Assembly (NCBI GenBank): GCA_903851455.1
Contig: CAINOM010000468.1
Coordinates: 1-8,413, forward strand
Source of the DNA: an uncultured Bacteroidota bacterium
GTDB taxonomy: Bacteria; Bacteroidota; Bacteroidia; Chitinophagales; Chitinophagaceae
DNA: 8,413 nt
Direction of reading: 5' to 3'
The first letter of the stretch is position 1; every line of letters begins with the position of its first letter. Both the position numbers and the translations under genes were made by a program. This document shows, in pieces, positions 6,072-8,413 of the stretch. The notes beneath the pieces were generated by a model, which did not search any database, was not told the DNA's origin, and was given only the letters and a program-made list of their open reading frames with translations.

Positions 6072-7649
6072 TCAATTTTTCACCACCTTACCTGCATATT
6101 CTCCATTCACCTTTATCAGGAACATACCAGATGGCAGGTCGTTCAGGTTTACGGTCACTTTCTCTGCGCTGAAATGCTTGTTGTATACTTCCTTACCGGC
6201 GCCCGTTAAGATAGTGACGTTCTTTATTTCGTTGACGCCACCTGGCAATGCGACCAATGAGATAGTCAGCTCTTCTTTCGAAGCATTGGACACGATCTGC
6301 ACCCGTTCAGCAAATGTAGGCGCAGCGGCCGCATCTTCAACCTTTTTCTGCGGAGCTATTGTCTTATCCGCATTCCCCACAACTACCGTGGGAATAAATT
6401 TCTTCTTTGCAGCGGGAGCCAGCACATTGTTGAGGATGAGCCGGTAGCCAGGTGAATTGGGGTGCTTGCTGATATCGGTTGGCGGGTTGTTTATATTGTG
6501 CATATAGTCTTCCGGATCATGACCGCCGTAGAACGTCCACGTGCCATCACCGTATTCGCCATGTATGTAGCGGGCTTCATTCGCCTTCTGAAATTCTCCC
6601 ATTATCAATACGCCCGGCTTTATCACTTCTTTGCGGAACGCAGTGGTCTGCCCCATGAATCCTTTAATAGTATCCGTATGGTTTTGGCAAAGCATAGCAG
6701 CAGCAGAATAAAACTTAGCCGGAAACGAAGCCAGCACAAAGTAGTCGCTGTCTTTTACAAAATGCCGGAAGTTTGTGTTGTCGATATTAGAGTATTCATA
6801 CTCATAAGGATTAGTGGACACAGTAAAATTCCGGAACGCGAAGCACTTCGAAAAGTCGAGTTTGCTGCTCGCATTGGGCGTCATTTTATCGCCATCAAAA
6901 GGAGTATCGCAGATATCCACACCTTCTGCAGCCAACGCAATATCATAAGTATCTGTGGCCGAGCACATGGCAAACATATTGCCGCCCGTGGCAACAAAGT
7001 CCCGTATTTTTTTCACCACGGCAAGCTGCATCTGTGATACTTTGGCAAAGCCGTTTTTCGCGGCTATGGCCTCAGCGGCATTCTTGTCGTTGATATACCA
7101 CGATGCGTTGCGATAGAGGCCCCAGAATTTTCCATACTGCCCGGTGAAGTCTTCATGGTGCAGGTGCAGCCAGTCATACTTATCCAGCCCACCGGCTAAT
7201 ACTTCGTTGGCGTAAAGTTTATCAAAGGGTATCTCGGCATAGGTCAGTGCAAGCGTTACAGCATCATCCCACGGCTCTTTATTCAGTGGCGTGTATACTG
7301 CGATCTTCGGTGCCTTTTCGAGCTTTATTATTTCTCCGTTGAAATGTGGATCTGCTATTTTTTTCACGATCGCCGCATAATCGGCATCTGTTATTTTTTT
7401 GAAGTATACGCCGCGCTGCTCGCATATGTTCTCGAGGTCCGGCGTATCGTCCATGACAAAGCTGCCGCCTTTATAATTGAGCAGCCAGTAAACGGGCTTG
7501 TTATTTTTCAAGGTGGCAAAGGCAATACCGTAAGCCTTAAGGTGGTTGGTCTGCTTGGTCGCGTCCATAGGAATAAACAGCTTGCCTGCCTGTGCGCTGC
7601 TTGCACACAGAACAACCAACAAGCTAATCACAACAGCTCTTATTCCCAT
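6072..7649 (-). CDS. Secreted GATase1/ThuA-like protein ('asparagine synthetase B' family name) with T9SS-like tail, paralog 1
   Basis: The 525-residue product is the first gene of the minus-strand cluster and the tandem paralog of the next gene. The signal peptide is 1-21 (cleavage after AQA). The core (23-416) carries the same blocks: KLFIPMD (23-29), HLKAYGIA (36-43), EPWDDAVTLALTYAEIPFD (125-143), YDWLHLHHEDFTGQYGKFW (158-176), GGNMFAMCSA (222-231, Cys229), FMGQTTAFRK (331-340) and GGHDPEDY (375-382). In sample blocks, 23 of 30 residues (101-130) and 27 of 30 (201-230) match its paralog. It lacks the 19-residue insertion. An Ala-rich linker (about 424-446) leads to a C-terminal domain whose first strand has lost YPNP (VSNA instead, 453-456), but whose last strands and final 13 residues equal those of the paralog. 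An in-frame TGA two codons upstream fixes the start at this ATG. GAGG lies only one base before the ATG, too close for a normal ribosome binding site. Catalytic role unknown; asparagine synthetase activity is not supported by sequence. Confidence 0.87.
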   Translation of the reverse strand: MGIRAVVISLLVVLCASSAQAGKLFIPMDATKQTNHLKAYGIAFATLKNNKPVYWLLNYKGGSFVMDDTPDLENICEQRGVYFKKITDADYAAIVKKIADPHFNGEIIKLEKAPKIAVYTPLNKEPWDDAVTLALTYAEIPFDKLYANEVLAGGLDKYDWLHLHHEDFTGQYGKFWGLYRNASWYINDKNAAEAIAAKNGFAKVSQMQLAVVKKIRDFVATGGNMFAMCSATDTYDIALAAEGVDICDTPFDGDKMTPNASSKLDFSKCFAFRNFTVSTNPYEYEYSNIDNTNFRHFVKDSDYFVLASFPAKFYSAAAMLCQNHTDTIKGFMGQTTAFRKEVIKPGVLIMGEFQKANEARYIHGEYGDGTWTFYGGHDPEDYMHNINNPPTDISKHPNSPGYRLILNNVLAPAAKKKFIPTVVVGNADKTIAPQKKVEDAAAAPTFAERVQIVSNASKEELTISLVALPGGVNEIKNVTILTGAGKEVYNKHFSAEKVTVNLNDLPSGMFLIKVNGEYAGKVVKN

Positions 7650-7672
7650 ACCTCAATATAACCAATGTCATA

Positions 7673-7681
7673 CAATGTACA
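7673..7681 (-). promoter_or_regulatory. TGTACATTG motif upstream of the first cluster gene
   Basis: The minus strand reads TGTACATTG, ending about 24 bases before the ATG at 7649. A second ACATTG follows ten bases on (direct repeat ACATTG-TATG-ACATTG). It aligns with TGTACATTT before the M43-like gene and TGTACACTT before the second paralog. This may be a regulator site or a variant -7 element. Confidence 0.3.
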
Positions 7682-7710
7682 TAGCGTACCGCCCTATTAA
7701 CATCTTAATA

Positions 7711-7728
7711 GCTATCTTTTTTTATAGC
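7711..7728. repeat. Inverted repeat GCTAT-N8-ATAGC around a T7 tract
   Basis: Perfect 5-bp arms (7711-7715 and 7724-7728) flank CTTTTTTT. The site lies near the middle of the divergent intergenic region. It could be a small operator, or an A-tract bend or UP-like element for the minus-strand promoter. The stem is too weak and poorly placed for a terminator. Confidence 0.3.
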
Positions 7729-7803
7729 GCCAGAGTCTTATGCATACCGCTGTTTAAAATTCATTGTTCTTTCTATTATTTTTAACCAACAATTCCTGCA
7801 CCG

Positions 7804-8413
7804 ATGAAACGCTGGCCGCTGCAAAAAGCATACTTCTGGGAGACGGCACCATTTTTCCGTATCCTGCTGCCGTTTGCGGTGGGGATACTCTGTTATGACC
7901 GCATGTGGTTGGCAATGCCCGGCATGGCAATGCTTGCGGTGGTCTGCGTGGCGTTTCTCTTGATGGCGAATTTCATTTACACCCAAAAGAAAAACTTCCC
8001 GGCACTTTTTTTGTTACAGGCTGTTATCATGTTTTCTGGTGGCTTAACCATTTCTCATTTCAGTGATGTGCGCAATAGCCGTTCCTGGTTTGGGAAAAAT
8101 GTGAGTGACAGCAGCTCGTTTCTTGTGCGACTGATAGATGCTCCCGCCGAGAAAGAAAACTCCTGGAAAGTACCTGTTCGCGTGATCAGCTCCATTAGAG
8201 ACGGTAAAGTATCGCCAGTTACCGGCGATGCATTTGTGTATCTGTATAAAGACCGGTTCCCTGTACTGCTGCATAAGGGTGATACCATACTAGTGCCGGG
8301 AAAATGGCAGCCAATTAAAAATGCAGGTAACCCTTTTGAATTCGATTATGCCACTTATTGCAGGCACAATGGACTAGTGTACCAGCAATTCTGCTCACCC
8401 GATGATGTTCGCC
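7804..8413 (+). CDS. comEC: ComEC/Rec2 family DNA-uptake channel protein, N-terminal part (runs off the window)
   Basis: The first 203 codons are open and the gene continues beyond the window, so only the N-terminal part is seen. ComEC is the inner-membrane channel for single-stranded DNA in natural transformation. The visible part has two or three hydrophobic segments (about 17-31, 38-59 and 66-85), followed by a soluble region (about 100-200) typical of the DUF4131/OB-fold part of ComEC. It includes FLVRLIDAPAEK (106-117), VRVISS (125-130), GDAFVYL (141-147) and the family signature NAGNPFEFDYATYCRHNG (173-190). Bacteroidota ComEC proteins are usually around 700 residues, so most of the competence channel and any C-terminal metallo-beta-lactamase domain lie outside. 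An in-frame TAA at 7783 makes ATG 7804 the first possible ATG. No Shine-Dalgarno is visible. It is transcribed divergently from the secreted-protein cluster, with no evident functional link. Confidence 0.87.
   Translation, partial: MKRWPLQKAYFWETAPFFRILLPFAVGILCYDRMWLAMPGMAMLAVVCVAFLLMANFIYTQKKNFPALFLLQAVIMFSGGLTISHFSDVRNSRSWFGKNVSDSSSFLVRLIDAPAEKENSWKVPVRVISSIRDGKVSPVTGDAFVYLYKDRFPVLLHKGDTILVPGKWQPIKNAGNPFEFDYATYCRHNGLVYQQFCSPDDVR

Larger units (their letters stand above)
7650..7803. promoter_or_regulatory. Divergent intergenic region between comEC and the secreted-protein cluster
   Basis: These 154 bp must hold the promoters for both comEC (plus) and the four-gene minus-strand cluster. The region is AT-rich. 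It holds a TGTACA hexamer (7676-7681), an inverted repeat with an A/T tract (7711-7728), and on the plus strand TATTTTTA (7777-7784), a 7-of-8 match to the Bacteroidota -7 element TAnnTTTG. No well-spaced TTTG partner was found for either direction, so exact promoters are not assigned. Confidence 0.6.

Noticed and set aside
6462..7037. 191-codon open frame on the plus strand
   Set aside because: It is antisense to the first paralog and encodes low-complexity basic sequence that mirrors the antisense frame of the second paralog.
4396..7649. Asparagine synthetase B (AsnB) as the function of the paralogs
   Set aside because: There is no Cys2 glutaminase start, no SGGxDS ATP-pyrophosphatase motif, and both proteins have export signals. 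The name is only a family label.
8044..8288. Two minus-strand open frames of 76-77 codons
   Set aside because: Both lie antisense to comEC, whose plus-strand frame carries clear family motifs.

Overview
The window looks like chromosome of a Bacteroidota bacterium, most likely from the Chitinophagaceae or a related family (inference). Three observations support this. Four consecutive minus-strand genes encode Sec-exported proteins ending in type IX secretion system (T9SS) type A C-terminal domains. Start codons lack Shine-Dalgarno sequences. One promoter-like site fits the Bacteroidota pattern (TTTG, about 20 bp, TAnnTTTG).

Layout: the minus strand carries four genes read from right to left. 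Two are tandem paralogs of a periplasmic/secreted family that databases often label 'asparagine synthetase B' (7649-6072 and 6000-4396). They show no asparagine synthetase motif and look like a glutamine-amidotransferase/ThuA-like fold with a conserved Cys in a nucleophile-elbow-like position. Next is an M43 (cytophagalysin/pappalysin-like) protein whose zinc-binding HExxHxxxxxH motif is completely replaced (4324-2195), so it is probably a pseudoprotease. Last is a C10 (streptopain-like) cysteine protease with intact catalytic Cys and His (2182-44). Gaps are 71, 71 and 12 bp, and the last two genes are almost certainly co-transcribed. On the plus strand, diverging from this cluster across 154 bp, is the 5' part of a comEC/rec2 DNA-uptake channel gene (7804 to the window end).

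How the genes may work together (inference): all four minus-strand products should leave the cell by the T9SS and be attached to the surface or released. A plausible reading is a secreted module in which a dead metalloprotease acts as a binding or scaffold partner next to an active cysteine protease, with two surface-exposed paralogs of unknown activity. The hexamer TGTACA occurs in all three gaps upstream of the first three genes, and by eye nowhere else in the window, which suggests shared regulation. No RNA genes, mobile elements or CRISPR arrays were seen, and no gene-free stretch exceeds 160 bp.
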